Origin: Methylomonas sp. LW13
GTDB lineage: Bacteria; Pseudomonadota; Gammaproteobacteria; Methylococcales; Methylomonadaceae
NCBI RefSeq assembly: GCF_016865255.1
Contig: NZ_CP033381.1
Location: 992,001-1,056,000 of the forward strand
DNA: 64,000 nucleotides
Direction: 5' to 3'
Shown: positions 35,928-46,005 of the stretch, piece after piece
Layout: every line of letters begins with the position of its first letter
Position numbering within the stretch: position 1 is the stretch's first letter
Made by a program: the position numbers and the translations under genes
The notes under the pieces: generated by a model
Seen by the model: the letters and a program-made list of their open reading frames with translations, nothing else
What the model was told of the DNA's origin: nothing
Database searches by the model: none

Positions 35928-37325
35928 ATGAGCATAGTTTCGTCGACGGGTATTGGTAGCGGTATCGATATTGGCACCCTCGTGTCGCAATTGGTGACAG
36001 CTGAAGGTCAGCCGGCACTGAATGCGATACAGCGGCAACAAGACACAACGAATACGCGCTTGAGTGGGTTGGGGACCTTGAAAAGCGCGTTGTCCGATTT
36101 CCAGACGGTCGTAAGCAAACTTAAAGATGGGAATCTGTTTAAAACGCATAAAGCCGCGTCTGCCGACGAATCTATCCTAAAAGTCGCGGCGGGTGCAGGA
36201 TCCGTGGCCGGGTCTTATGCCGTCGAAGTTACTCAGTTGGCGAAGGCGCAAAAATCTATTTCGGGGGAGTTTGCCAACTCGGCTGCCACCGTTGGGACTG
36301 GATCTTTGACTATCGCAACCACCGCCGGAGCTTCGTTCAATGTGACGGTTGCTTCGGGCAATAACACGTTGCTGGGAATCAGGGACGCTATCAACAACGC
36401 TTCCGGCAATACCTCCGTTACCGCAAGTATCGTTAACGTCGACAACTCGACCGGCACCGGCACGATTTCCAAGTTAGTCCTCACAGCCAAAAATTCAGGA
36501 CTCGCCAACGCATTTACTGTGACGGGTACCGATGACGATGGTAACAACGCCGATACGTCAGGATTGTCACAAATTTTTTCTTCTAATTTGAGCGCTCAGA
36601 CAACGGCTACCGACGCTATTATCAAAGTCGATGGTCAAACCGCGACACGAAGCACCAATTCCATAACCGATGTCATCCAAGGTCTGACCTTAGATTTGAA
36701 ATCTGCTCAAGTGGGTACCAAAGTAAACGTCGATGTTAGTTTGGACAATGAGGCTGTCAATAAAACGCTGACAAGTTTCGTCACTGCGTACAACAAGTTA
36801 CATACCACTTCCAAAGATTTGGGCAAATATGGTGGAGGTACTGGCGGTAGTAGTTCCGGAAATGGTGCGTTAATCGGCGATGCTACCCTGCGTTACGTGA
36901 CTTCTCAAGTCAGGCAGGATTCGGCAAATCCGGTTTCTTCAGCAACGGGCAACTATAACTCGCTAGCCATGATCGGCATAAAAATAGATAAAGATGGCGT
37001 GATGTCATTGGATAGCACGCAGCTTAACACCGCATTGAGTGCCAGTTTACAATCTGTAAGTGACGTGTTTTCGTCGTCTGATGGCGTAGCGACCCGGCTT
37101 TATTCAAAATTGGATAACGTATTGCAATCGGGTGGGCCGTTGGATAGTCAGCAAACATCGCTGAAAAAACAATTGTCAGCATTGGATAGCCGTAAAGCCG
37201 ACGTGCAGGTTAGGCTGGATAATTTGCAAAAGACTTTGCAAAAACAATTCACAGCCATGGACGTCAATGTAGGTAAATTTAAATCAACCGGTTCTTTTCT
37301 AAGTAACTGGATCAGCAAATTGTAA
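35928..37325 (+). CDS. fliD: Flagellar hook-associated protein 2 (filament cap)
   Basis: 465 residues. FliD N-terminal domain (SSTGIGSGIDIGTLVSQLVTAEGQPALNAIQRQQ) and C-terminal domain (SSSDGVATRLYSKLDNVLQSGG; DSRKADVQVRLDNLQKTLQKQFTAMD) are both clear; the middle is Thr/Asn-rich. It caps the growing filament and helps polymerise flagellin. It is followed 15 bp later by fliS. Confidence 0.95.
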   Translation: MSIVSSTGIGSGIDIGTLVSQLVTAEGQPALNAIQRQQDTTNTRLSGLGTLKSALSDFQTVVSKLKDGNLFKTHKAASADESILKVAAGAGSVAGSYAVEVTQLAKAQKSISGEFANSAATVGTGSLTIATTAGASFNVTVASGNNTLLGIRDAINNASGNTSVTASIVNVDNSTGTGTISKLVLTAKNSGLANAFTVTGTDDDGNNADTSGLSQIFSSNLSAQTTATDAIIKVDGQTATRSTNSITDVIQGLTLDLKSAQVGTKVNVDVSLDNEAVNKTLTSFVTAYNKLHTTSKDLGKYGGGTGGSSSGNGALIGDATLRYVTSQVRQDSANPVSSATGNYNSLAMIGIKIDKDGVMSLDSTQLNTALSASLQSVSDVFSSSDGVATRLYSKLDNVLQSGGPLDSQQTSLKKQLSALDSRKADVQVRLDNLQKTLQKQFTAMDVNVGKFKSTGSFLSNWISKL

Positions 37326-37340
37326 TGAAGAGGTTTTCCC

Positions 37341-37727
37341 ATGTACGTTGATGCTCATAGAAAAGGCGCTAGACAATACGCAGAGGTCCATACCTCCAGC
37401 AATTTTGGCGAGGAATCTCCCCATCGGCTGATTCAAATGTTGATGGAAGGGTTCTTGGCTCGAATCAATTCTGCTAAAGGTGCAATTACTCACGGGGATA
37501 TGGAAGCGAAAAGTATCTATATATCCAAGGCAATTGGCATAGTTGGTGGTCTGAACGAGGTGCTTGACCTAGAGCAGGGTGGCGAAATTGCCGTCAATCT
37601 TCGCCAATTGTACGATTACATCAACTTTCGGCTGTTACAGGCAAGCAGTGAAAACAGCGAGGACATATTAAACGAGGTAACTGTATTGATGAAAGACGTC
37701 AAAGAAGCCTGGGATGCGATTGCCTGA
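37341..37727 (+). CDS. fliS: Flagellin export chaperone FliS
   Basis: 128 residues matching FliS: ARQYAEVHTSSNFGEESPHRLIQMLMEGFLARI, GGLNEVLDLEQGGEIAVNLRQLYDYINFRLLQAS, DVKEAWDAI at the end. It binds flagellin in the cytoplasm and prevents early polymerisation. Its stop overlaps the next start by one base (TGATG). Confidence 0.95.
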   Translation: MYVDAHRKGARQYAEVHTSSNFGEESPHRLIQMLMEGFLARINSAKGAITHGDMEAKSIYISKAIGIVGGLNEVLDLEQGGEIAVNLRQLYDYINFRLLQASSENSEDILNEVTVLMKDVKEAWDAIA

Positions 37728-38059
37728 TGTCTCTTGATTTCCCGGATCCTAATTTCTTGGAGTGGCAGCAACAATTACAAGGTTTTGCCGACAATATCCA
37801 AGAGTGCATACTAAAGGCGGAATGGGAGGGTCTGGCTGATATTTTGGATAAAAGGCAAGTTTGTTTAGAACAGTTTTTTGCGGGCGTGGCGTGCTTGCCC
37901 GAGCATAAAAAACTACTTGTCAAGCAAGTAGCTCAGTCGATGCTTGAGCAGGATTCGGTTTTTATTTCTTATATCGAAGAGCAAAAGTCGCTCTCGGCTG
38001 CTCAGCAAGCGGTCTTGGATCGCGGCCGCAAGGCAATGCAGGCTTATAACAGTTACTAA
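37727..38059 (+). CDS. fliT: FliT-like flagellar chaperone
   Basis: 110 residues, predicted all-helical, directly after fliS where fliT is usual. Sequence support is only moderate (LQGFADNIQECILKAEWEGLADILDKRQ; ISYIEEQKSLSAAQQAVLDRGRKAMQAYNSY), as FliT proteins diverge strongly. Expected role: chaperone of FliD. It is the last gene before a 547-bp gap. Confidence 0.7.
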   Translation: MSLDFPDPNFLEWQQQLQGFADNIQECILKAEWEGLADILDKRQVCLEQFFAGVACLPEHKKLLVKQVAQSMLEQDSVFISYIEEQKSLSAAQQAVLDRGRKAMQAYNSY

Positions 38060-38606
38060 GTCATCTGATTCAGACTTATCCCCGTTTTTCCCCGGGTTCA
38101 TCCCGTTCCAACACGCTGTTCAGTGTATCGATATACCCCTTAATTTCTTGATTGTTGTTCTGGCGGCAATGAAATGCCGCTCCTCTGTGTGTTCTTCTAA
38201 GGTTCTCAATTGTTTGCCTGATTTCAGCTTGCAGCGCTCTTCGACGTTTTTGTAATCCTTTCGTATATTGAAATAGCGATCCTCAAGTTATGTGATTCTT
38301 GTGTATATTGTTGATTTAATTCAATTTTTTTGTTTTTATTGGGGGTATTTGGTATGTGGTTCTTCTAGGTAAGGTATTTCGGAGGGGCGAGTCAAAAAAA
38401 TGTCGTTCTAATTGGCTTAAGGCTGTTTAATTGGCGAAACGGCCTTTGATCGGGTGTGTTTTAGCCGTTCTTGATGATGCTAATAGCGTATTATTTTTTT
38501 AATTATTGAATTTAAAAGGGATTTTTATACATTGGCATGAAAAGTGATTGATGTTTAGTGGCGGCAATAATGCCTATTCCATTTAGTATCAACCGGGAGA
38601 ACGATC
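38060..38606. other. AT-rich intergenic region upstream of second flagellin
   Basis: 547 bp with no supported gene. From about 38240 it becomes markedly AT-rich. It holds an imperfect 10-bp inverted repeat (AAGGCTGTTT at 38419-38428 with AAACGGCCTT at 38437-38446, one G-T pair, 8-base loop). No FliA site with correct spacing is seen. A TGGCAT at 38533 resembles a sigma-54 -24 element, but the -12 half is poor. The promoter of the second flagellin should lie here. Confidence 0.5.
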
Positions 38607-39461
38607 ATGCCATCATCAATGGTCATCAATACAAACATCGCGTCATTGAATAGTCAGAAGTTTCTGACGCGGACTAACGATAGCCTGCAAATGTCTATGG
38701 AGCGCTTATCATCAGGTCTCAGAGTCAACAGTGCTAAAGACGATGCCGCCGGTTTGGCGATTGCCGACCGGATGACATCGCAAATTCGCGGTATGACTGT
38801 TGCTATGCGCAATGCCAACGACGGTATCTCCATGGCGCAAACTGCGGAAGCTGGGATGGGTACAATCACTGAAACGTTGCAAAGGATGAGGGATTTAGCA
38901 ATTCAGGCGGCCAACAGAGCGGCTGTTAGCGGTGAAGATAGGCAAAAGCTTCATACCGAATTTAAGCAATTGGGTGCAGAGGTTAAAAGGATTATTCAAA
39001 ATACCGAATTCAACGGCAAAAAAATTCTAAACGGTTCTTTAAAGAATGCGAACTTTCAAATTGGAGCTAACACGGCGGCAGACAATCAAATATCGGTTAC
39101 GGTATCCGATCTGCTGGCTGTGACAAGTTTAAGCGCGCTTTTTGGTAATAAGCATTCAATTGGATCAGCGGCTACCTCGGGAAATGTGCGCTCAGCAATC
39201 AACGCTATTGACACGGCAATCAGAAGAATCGATACATTTCGTTCGAATTTAGGTGCAATTCAAAATCGGTTTTCCACCACTATATCGAATCTGCAATCTT
39301 CTATTGAAAATCAAAGCTCTGCACGTTCGCGGATCATGGACGCCGATTTCGCTGCCGAAACTGCGAATTTAAGCCGCAGTCAGATTCTGCAGCAGGCCGG
39401 TACGGCAATGTTGGCTCAGGCTAATCAGGTAACCCAAGGCGTATTGCAGCTATTGAAATAA
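38607..39461 (+). CDS. fliC: Flagellin (copy 2)
   Basis: 284 residues, a close paralogue of the flagellin at 34549 with the same short D0/D1-only plan ([42 protein letters not shown]). Differences concentrate in the central ~40 residues (LLAVTSLSALFGNKHSIGSAATSG). The start is ATG 38607 after GGGAGA. Unlike copy 1 it has no recognisable FliA promoter close by, so it may be expressed under different conditions. Confidence 0.95.
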   Translation: MPSSMVINTNIASLNSQKFLTRTNDSLQMSMERLSSGLRVNSAKDDAAGLAIADRMTSQIRGMTVAMRNANDGISMAQTAEAGMGTITETLQRMRDLAIQAANRAAVSGEDRQKLHTEFKQLGAEVKRIIQNTEFNGKKILNGSLKNANFQIGANTAADNQISVTVSDLLAVTSLSALFGNKHSIGSAATSGNVRSAINAIDTAIRRIDTFRSNLGAIQNRFSTTISNLQSSIENQSSARSRIMDADFAAETANLSRSQILQQAGTAMLAQANQVTQGVLQLLK

Positions 39462-39567
39462 AAGTAGCCGCAGTATTTAGTCTGAATTCACGGTGTATTT
39501 GAATAAAGGAATGCTAAGCTGATACATCGCTAGTGAGATTCCGTAAACTTTAATCAAGAAGTAGCAA

Positions 39568-42063
39568 ATGGATGATGAACTTGATCAGGTGAGACAATAT
39601 GACTTAGGGCCAATAAGCGTAAATAATTTTGGTGAAAAATATTTTTTCAACCTGAATAGAAACAGCTTCGATAGAGTGAGTGCTGGAGTATTGTTTGACG
39701 CGAAGTTTGGTAAGGATCTGTTTGCAGAAGATACACTTAATGTGGTTATCGGCACGGATTCAGGGTTATTGCCAAAATACTTGCAAAGCAAGTTTTTACC
39801 AAAGGGTACGCGCTACCTCTTCATTGAGCCGGAAGGTGTTTTGCAGGCTTTAAAACAAAACCAATTGCTTGATGGCTTGGATGAGAAGATTCTGTGTGTT
39901 GGTTTGGAGCAATGGCCGGAGGCTATTAAAAATTTCAAAATAAACGACTATTTGTATATCAACGCAGTACGCTCCTACAATGCAATTTGTGCGCAAGACG
40001 ATTATATAGAGGAGTATGCAGAGCTAAGTTGGCATATCACGGAAGTTCTATCGCAACTGCATTGGCAAATTAGCGTCGAGCTGGGTAGCGAGGCGTTTAT
40101 TGCCAGACAGATTATTAACCTAGCCGATAACCAAAGGCCGGCAAAAGTGCTGGAAAAGGCCTTTGTCGATAATACGGTATTAATTTTGGCGGGTGGTCCC
40201 TCGCTTGATGAGGTTTTACCATGGCTCAGATCGCATCGGAACGACGTTGTGGTTTTTGCGGTTTCCAGAATTTCTCGCCAGTTATTACAAGCCAATATCG
40301 AGCCGGATTTTGTGTTTTCGGTGGATCCGACTGAGCTGAGCTTTGATATCAGCAAGGAAATGCTCGAGTTCAGCAGCAAGCCGATTTTTGTGTATTCATA
40401 CCACACTGTCCCCACTTTAGTTAACCAATGGCATGGTCTTGGGTTCTATCTTGGTCCGCGACTGCCTTGGCCGTCGCCACTGAACGTAGCGAATATTGGC
40501 AGTGCGGGGCCGACTGTGACCAATACTGCGTTGAGCGTGGCGTATCATTTTGGCTTCAAAAGAATGGTGCTCGCCGGCGTAGACTTATGCTTCACGAGGG
40601 AAGGCTTCACTCACGCCACCGGTAGCGACGAGCAAATGGCCGGGCCACGCTTTAATTTGACATCGTTGCAAGTAGAGACAAATGCCGGTTTTATGGCGCC
40701 TACAAGTTGCGACTTCGCTCAAGCCATTCTCTCACTGAGTTTCCAGGCGAAACAGTTGTCTGGCATGGGATGTCGGATTTTCAATATTTCCGGTGGTTCT
40801 GCCAAAGTCGAAAATATCGAGTATTTACCCATATCCGAAATTGAATTTGGGGATGGCTCCATTAATGTGGCTGAAATCGTAGCCGAGCGCGTTAGCGAAT
40901 CCGCTGAACATAGTAAATATCACAAACAAATTCTTGATGAGTTGGGGCGTGCTCAATTTCAGATCAAAGGAATTGCTCGTCTGGCGGAGAATGCGCGCCG
41001 TGTCAACGACGAGATGTATAGTGCCGATGGGGTCATTGGAAACTATAAGGATAAAAAAAGACTGGATCAGATCGAGAAGAAGTTTAAGCGAGAACATAGG
41101 CATTACAGCAAGTTGGTAAAAAGCTTTGGTATCAGAAGTTTTATAAAGTTGACGAAGGCATTTAACGATGAGGCATGGAGTGCTGAAGAAGCCAAGCAAC
41201 TTGGCAATGTTTTCTATGACGCCTATCGGGAAGGTGCAGCAAAATTGATGTGTTTGTTGGATGACGCTGTCGAAAGAGTTAAGGCCAGGCAACAGGAATA
41301 TGCGGATGTGCCGGATTTTGGTTTGATAATGGAGCAATATCGAAAAGACAGAAGTTTTGGGCGAGCAAGATTGTGGAAAGCTACTGCCGCTGAGGTGCCG
41401 GTAGATGTTCGGGCTCAATTTGCCGATTTTGAAAAACGCTTCTTAGATATTGTTCACGATAAACATACTCGGCATTTTGCGAAGGCCAAAAGCCAGGGAA
41501 ATCTTTCAAGTCTAAAGCAAAGGGCGGGCTTGTTATTCAAGCATAAAAAAATCGAAGAATTGAGTGATTTGCTGATTAGTCTGAGTAAGCATCAGGATCA
41601 GCAGGCGGTTGAGCCGTATCGCCATTTGATTACTGGTTACTTGGCCGAATTGCAACACGCATCGGCCCAGGCGCTGGATGCATATCGACAAATTGTTGAC
41701 GGTGGTGGTGTGTTGGTAGAGCAGGCTCTGATAAGAATTGCGGATATCGGTATCGATAGCGATGACGCTCATACCGCCAATTTAGCGTTACAGTGTTTGT
41801 CGCAATTGAATCCCGTCTACTTACCCTTATATGCGGAAATGCAAAGGCTGCATGGCGATGTGATGGTCGCTATAGACGCCTACAATAATTACATCGGCCA
41901 ATTCCCCAGCGATACGTTGGCGCAAATAAAATTGGCTAACTTGTATACGGAGCAAGGAATCTATGATGCGGCTATCATGATGCTGGATTATATTTTGGCT
42001 CAAAAACCTGATCTGGAAGTTGCTCTCACCATGAAGGCTGCGTTGGTTTCTGCTGGATCTTAA
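39568..42063 (+). CDS. Maf-type flagellin glycosyltransferase (DUF115)
   Basis: 831 residues. Residues about 200-420 are the DUF115/MptE-like domain: LILAGGPSLDEVLPWL (starting near 205), FSVDPTELSFD, GSAGPTVTNTALSVAYHFGFKRMVLAGVDL. This layout fits motility-associated factor (Maf) proteins, which transfer nonulosonic acids onto flagellin Ser/Thr. A helical middle region follows. The last ~170 residues look like TPR-type repeats (EPYRHLITGYLAELQHASAQALDAYRQIV; IKLANLYTEQGIYDAAIMMLDYIL). Next to flagellin and a leg cluster, it is the likely enzyme that attaches legionaminic acid. Confidence 0.85.
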   Translation: MDDELDQVRQYDLGPISVNNFGEKYFFNLNRNSFDRVSAGVLFDAKFGKDLFAEDTLNVVIGTDSGLLPKYLQSKFLPKGTRYLFIEPEGVLQALKQNQLLDGLDEKILCVGLEQWPEAIKNFKINDYLYINAVRSYNAICAQDDYIEEYAELSWHITEVLSQLHWQISVELGSEAFIARQIINLADNQRPAKVLEKAFVDNTVLILAGGPSLDEVLPWLRSHRNDVVVFAVSRISRQLLQANIEPDFVFSVDPTELSFDISKEMLEFSSKPIFVYSYHTVPTLVNQWHGLGFYLGPRLPWPSPLNVANIGSAGPTVTNTALSVAYHFGFKRMVLAGVDLCFTREGFTHATGSDEQMAGPRFNLTSLQVETNAGFMAPTSCDFAQAILSLSFQAKQLSGMGCRIFNISGGSAKVENIEYLPISEIEFGDGSINVAEIVAERVSESAEHSKYHKQILDELGRAQFQIKGIARLAENARRVNDEMYSADGVIGNYKDKKRLDQIEKKFKREHRHYSKLVKSFGIRSFIKLTKAFNDEAWSAEEAKQLGNVFYDAYREGAAKLMCLLDDAVERVKARQQEYADVPDFGLIMEQYRKDRSFGRARLWKATAAEVPVDVRAQFADFEKRFLDIVHDKHTRHFAKAKSQGNLSSLKQRAGLLFKHKKIEELSDLLISLSKHQDQQAVEPYRHLITGYLAELQHASAQALDAYRQIVDGGGVLVEQALIRIADIGIDSDDAHTANLALQCLSQLNPVYLPLYAEMQRLHGDVMVAIDAYNNYIGQFPSDTLAQIKLANLYTEQGIYDAAIMMLDYILAQKPDLEVALTMKAALVSAGS

Positions 42064-42106
42064 CTGCGGATGTGGTGCTGCGTGGTCTCGGGCTATTTTT
42101 AAGGGG

Positions 42107-42904
42107 TCAAACTTTTTTCAATATCAATTCCAAAACCAATTTACTGCCGAAATAGGCTAATAGTAATGAAGTAAAGCCTATGAGGGTCCACTGAATTGCG
42201 CTTTGCCCACGCCAGCCATAGCGAATCCTGCCGAACAGTAGTGCGGAAAAAATTATCCAGGCCAGTATCGATAGTACGGTTTTATGAACCAAATGCTGCG
42301 CAAATAAATCCTCTACGAAAAAGAAGCCGGTGACCAAGGACGCGGTCAAAAACAGTAATCCCGTTGCAATCATTTGAAACAACAGTGATTCCATGGCTTG
42401 CAAGGGTGGTAAAGCCAACATAAAGCGTTTGGGGTGGCGATGGCGTAATTGTTGATCCTGAACGGCCAATAAAATGGCTTGTAAGGCAGCGATATTTAAT
42501 AGGCTGAATGCCAATATTGATGTCAGTATGTGAGTGCTCATCTGCCAATTGTGGTTCACAAGCAGGCGTGGCGTAGCTGGGTAATGAATATCTAAAGCCA
42601 GCATGGCTGCAGCGACTGGAAAAATCAACACGCCCAGTTTTGCCACAGGTTTGTCCAGCGAGGCAATTAACAGCAGAAGGCAAATAACTAAGCCTGCAAG
42701 CGATGCGGTACTGAAAAAACTGAAGTTGAATCCGTTATGGTTTTGTACGTTTAAGACGGTGTAGGCGCAATGCAAGCCTGCGCCAAGCCAAGCCAGTTGC
42801 ATGGATAGTCGGTGCTGTTTGGCGCCAAAAATTTCTTTAACGATCAATGTTGCGGCAATCGCATAGCTTAATATCGAAAATAGGCCGGCGGGTGTGGTGT
42901 ACAT
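42107..42904 (-). CDS. ypjD: Cytochrome c assembly-type membrane protein YpjD
   Basis: 265 residues with about eight predicted membrane helices, of the CcsA/CcmC-like (cytochrome c assembly) family. The WxxxSTH-type histidine region (NHNWQMSTHILTSILAFSLLNIAALQAI) and the later LVHKTVLSILAWIIF are visible. It matches YpjD, which is divergent from ffh in many gammaproteobacteria, as here. The biochemical role of YpjD is not settled. Confidence 0.85.
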   Translation of the reverse strand: MYTTPAGLFSILSYAIAATLIVKEIFGAKQHRLSMQLAWLGAGLHCAYTVLNVQNHNGFNFSFFSTASLAGLVICLLLLIASLDKPVAKLGVLIFPVAAAMLALDIHYPATPRLLVNHNWQMSTHILTSILAFSLLNIAALQAILLAVQDQQLRHRHPKRFMLALPPLQAMESLLFQMIATGLLFLTASLVTGFFFVEDLFAQHLVHKTVLSILAWIIFSALLFGRIRYGWRGQSAIQWTLIGFTSLLLAYFGSKLVLELILKKV

Positions 42905-43030
42905 GGCGATGGCAGGGGAATAATCAAAAGGTGTTGCGATACGGTTATGTTAAACTAAGCAGACCAATTGTTGTAATCCGTTTGTGTTGGCAGACATCCG
43001 CCGGAACCCTAGAAAAATAAAGACGCAGCT

Positions 43031-44386
43031 ATGTTTGATAATTTATCTGATCGCCTCAGTGGCACACTAAAAAAAATTAAAGGCCAAGGTCGTCTGACCG
43101 AGAGCAATATCCAGGACACCATGCGCGAAGTAAGAATGGCTTTGCTGGAAGCCGATGTTGCTTTGCCGGTGGTGACCGATTTTATCGATCAAGTTACTCA
43201 GCGCGCGTTGGGTCAAGAAGTGCAAACCAGTTTGACGCCTGGGCAGGCAATGATCAAAGTGGTGCAGTCCGAGCTGGTCAAGGTGATGGGTTCTGCTAAC
43301 GAAGAGCTGAATCTACGGATCAACCCGCCGGCAATCGTATTGATGGCAGGTCTTCAGGGTGCGGGTAAAACGACTACGGTGGCAAAATTAGGTCGCCATC
43401 TAAAAGAAAAGAAAAAGAAAAAGGTAGGCGTGGTGAGTGTTGACGTTTATCGTCCTGCCGCGATTAAGCAATTGGAGACGTTGGCCGCCGATGTTGGATT
43501 AAAATTTTTCGAAAGCGATGTCAGCGAAAATCCTGTCGATATTGTCAACAGGGCTATAGATGCAGCAAAGCGCCAATTTTTAGATGTGGTAATTGTCGAC
43601 ACCGCCGGACGTTTGCATGTCGATGACGAGATGATGGCAGAGATCAAAGCTTTGCACGCCGCAATCAAGCCGATTGAGACCTTATTTGTGGTTGATAGTA
43701 TGACCGGTCAAGATGCTGCAAACACTGCCAAGGCTTTTCATGATGCCTTGCCATTGACCGGTGTCATTCTGACCAAGGCCGACGGCGACGCGCGTGGCGG
43801 AGCGGCGCTTTCCATTCGGCATATAACAGGCAAGCCGATTAAGTTTATCGGTGTCGGCGAAAAAACCGATGCCTTAGAGCCTTTCTATCCTGATCGGTTG
43901 GCTTCGCGTATTCTCGGTATGGGCGACATGTTGTCGCTGATTGAGAATATCGAGCAAAATGTTGATAAGAAAAAGGCCGAGCAATTAGCCAAAAAATTGC
44001 AAAAAGGCAAAAGCTTCGATTTGAATGACTTGAAAGAACAGTTGGAGCAAATGCAAAATATGGGCGGGCTTGGCGCGATGATGGATAAGCTGCCGGGTAT
44101 GGGAGGAGTGCCCAAAGATATTAAGGATAAAGTCAACGACAAAGATCTGGCGCATCAGATTGCCGTAATCAACTCAATGACCAAACAAGAGCGGCGTTTT
44201 CCCGATCTGATTAAAGGCGGTCGGAAGCAGCGTATCGCCGATGGTTGCGGCTTGGACTTGCAGGCTGTAAATCGTGTGTTGAAGCAGCATCAAATGATGG
44301 AAAAGATGATGAAAAAATTCAGCAAGGGTAATATTGCCAACATGATGCGCGGCTTGAAGAGCAATATGCGCGGCATGAGAATGTGA
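43031..44386 (+). CDS. ffh: Signal recognition particle protein Ffh
   Basis: 451 residues: N domain, GTPase G domain with LQGAGKTTTVAKLG, DTAGRLHVDDEMM and TKADGDARGGAALS, and a Met-rich M domain ending KMMKKFSKGNIANMMRG. It binds signal sequences and 4.5S RNA and delivers ribosomes to the membrane via FtsY. It precedes rpsP, a conserved order in gammaproteobacteria. Confidence 0.98.
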   Translation: MFDNLSDRLSGTLKKIKGQGRLTESNIQDTMREVRMALLEADVALPVVTDFIDQVTQRALGQEVQTSLTPGQAMIKVVQSELVKVMGSANEELNLRINPPAIVLMAGLQGAGKTTTVAKLGRHLKEKKKKKVGVVSVDVYRPAAIKQLETLAADVGLKFFESDVSENPVDIVNRAIDAAKRQFLDVVIVDTAGRLHVDDEMMAEIKALHAAIKPIETLFVVDSMTGQDAANTAKAFHDALPLTGVILTKADGDARGGAALSIRHITGKPIKFIGVGEKTDALEPFYPDRLASRILGMGDMLSLIENIEQNVDKKKAEQLAKKLQKGKSFDLNDLKEQLEQMQNMGGLGAMMDKLPGMGGVPKDIKDKVNDKDLAHQIAVINSMTKQERRFPDLIKGGRKQRIADGCGLDLQAVNRVLKQHQMMEKMMKKFSKGNIANMMRGLKSNMRGMRM

Positions 44387-44402
44387 TTGTCGTAATTTGT
44401 CC

Positions 44403-44430
44403 TTCACTTATTGTAAAAATCGCGTAGAAT
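44403..44430 (+). promoter_or_regulatory. Candidate sigma-70 promoter of rpsP operon
   Basis: TTCACT (44403-44408), a 16-bp spacer and TAGAAT (44425-44430) lie 44 bp upstream of rpsP. The -10 is good (5/6), the -35 moderate (4/6). Confidence 0.45.
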
Positions 44431-44474
44431 AGTTTGATTAAGTTTTTTGATTCAATGTTATTTAAGGTATCCAA

Positions 44475-44726
44475 ATGGTAAGCATTCGTTTGTCCAGAGG
44501 CGGCGCTAAGAATCGTCCTTTCTATCATGTTGTTGTTACCGACAGCAGAAGCAGTCGCGATGGTCGTTACATTGAGCGCGTAGGTTTTTTCAATCCTTTA
44601 GCTCGCGGTGGTGAGCAAAGATTAGTATTGGATAGCGAACGCGTCCAATACTGGAAAGCCAATGGAGCGCAACCTACTGACCGCGTCGCTAGATTGATTA
44701 AAGACGCCGATAAAGCAGCCGCTTAA
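44475..44726 (+). CDS. rpsP: 30S ribosomal protein S16
   Basis: 83 residues, typical S16: [53 protein letters not shown]. First gene of the conserved rpsP-rimM-trmD-rplS operon that couples ribosomal proteins with a 16S maturation factor and a tRNA methyltransferase. Confidence 0.98.
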   Translation: MVSIRLSRGGAKNRPFYHVVVTDSRSSRDGRYIERVGFFNPLARGGEQRLVLDSERVQYWKANGAQPTDRVARLIKDADKAAA

Positions 44727-44752
44727 TTTTAGCTTTGTCAGAAGGGGATTTT

Positions 44753-45244
44753 TTGAACGTCGGCCAAGTGTCCGGCGTTTTTGGTGTAAAAGGATGGGTA
44801 AAAGTCTATTCCTTCACCGATCCCCGTGAAAACATATTGCAGTATTCCCCATGGATTCTGCGAAAAAATAGCCACTTCCACGAAGTTAAATTGCTTGGAG
44901 GTCGGCGGCAAGGCAGTTTGGTCGTCGCAGAGTTGCAAGATATTACTGACAGAGATGTCGCAGCAGGGTTGATGGGCGCGGATATTTTGATTCGCAAGCA
45001 ACAATTACCCAAAGCGAGCGATGGAGAATATTATTGGGCGGATCTGATTGGGCTGGAAGTACGCAATCTAGAGGGTTGCCAATTAGGTAAAGTTGATCAT
45101 TTGTTGGAAACCGGTGCTAACGATGTTTTGGTCGTAGTTGACGGGGAGTCAGAACGTCTGATTCCGTTTTTGCAGCAGAGTACTGTTTTAAAAATTGATC
45201 TTGACGATGGTCTGATTATCGTCGATTGGGATCCTGATTTTTAA
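44753..45244 (+). CDS. rimM: Ribosome maturation factor RimM
   Basis: 163 residues from TTG 44753, which has GAAGGGGA just upstream; TTG 44735 is the longer alternative. The protein opens [22 protein letters not shown] and contains [24 protein letters not shown] and ends VDWDPDF, all typical of RimM. It assists maturation of the 16S rRNA head domain with S19. Confidence 0.95.
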   Translation: MNVGQVSGVFGVKGWVKVYSFTDPRENILQYSPWILRKNSHFHEVKLLGGRRQGSLVVAELQDITDRDVAAGLMGADILIRKQQLPKASDGEYYWADLIGLEVRNLEGCQLGKVDHLLETGANDVLVVVDGESERLIPFLQQSTVLKIDLDDGLIIVDWDPDF

Positions 45245-45252
45245 CTCAAGGC

Positions 45253-45993
45253 ATGCGTTTCGATGTTATCAGTCTCTTTCCTGATATGGTATCGGATGCC
45301 GCTGGTTACGGGGTAACTGGTAGAGCAATTGAGCGAGGCTTGGTTGATTTGTCCGTTTGGAATCCTCGTGATTACACGCACGATAAACACCGGACAGTGG
45401 ATGATAGACCTTATGGCGGCGGGCCGGGCATGGTAATGAAATGCCAACCTTTGCTCGACGCGGTAGATGCAGCCAAACAGCATAATGCCTTGGCTAATAG
45501 CAAAGTGATTTGCTTGAGTCCGCAGGGGCGTTTGCTTGATCAGGAGTTGTTGCTGGATGCGAGTTGCTATGATCAATTGATCCTCGTATCCGGTCGCTAT
45601 GAAGGTATAGACGAACGTTTTATCCAGCATGCCTGTGACGAAGAATGGTCGCTGGGGGATTACGTCATCAGCGGTGGCGAGCTGGCAGCCTTGGTAGTAA
45701 TCGATGCGGTTACCAGGTTAATTCCTGGCGTACTTGGTGACGAAGAATCTGCTAAACAAGATTCGCATTTTGATGGATTGTTGGATTGCCCGCATTATAC
45801 GCGGCCCGAGCATAGCGATATTGGCGACGTTCCGGATGTACTACTCGGCGGAAATCATGCTGAAATCAAACGGTGGCGTATGAAACAGGCGTTGGGGCGG
45901 ACTTGGTCTAGGCGCCCTGATATGCTTGGAAAAGTAACATTAAGCGCAGAGCAGGATGCTTTGTTGAAAGAATTTAGAACTGAAGTTGTTTAA
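45253..45993 (+). CDS. trmD: tRNA (guanine37-N1)-methyltransferase
   Basis: 246 residues: [12 protein letters not shown] start, [53 protein letters not shown] (SAM-binding trefoil knot). TrmD methylates G37 next to the anticodon to prevent +1 frameshifting. It follows rimM by 8 bp. Confidence 0.98.
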   Translation: MRFDVISLFPDMVSDAAGYGVTGRAIERGLVDLSVWNPRDYTHDKHRTVDDRPYGGGPGMVMKCQPLLDAVDAAKQHNALANSKVICLSPQGRLLDQELLLDASCYDQLILVSGRYEGIDERFIQHACDEEWSLGDYVISGGELAALVVIDAVTRLIPGVLGDEESAKQDSHFDGLLDCPHYTRPEHSDIGDVPDVLLGGNHAEIKRWRMKQALGRTWSRRPDMLGKVTLSAEQDALLKEFRTEVV

Positions 45994-46005
45994 TAGGGTG
46001 TGGTT

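Noticed and set aside
38533-38548. Sigma-54-like element (TGGCAT ...) before flagellin copy 2
   Set aside because: The -24 half is fair, but the -12 half (GTGAT) lacks the GC pair, so it is not reported as a promoter.
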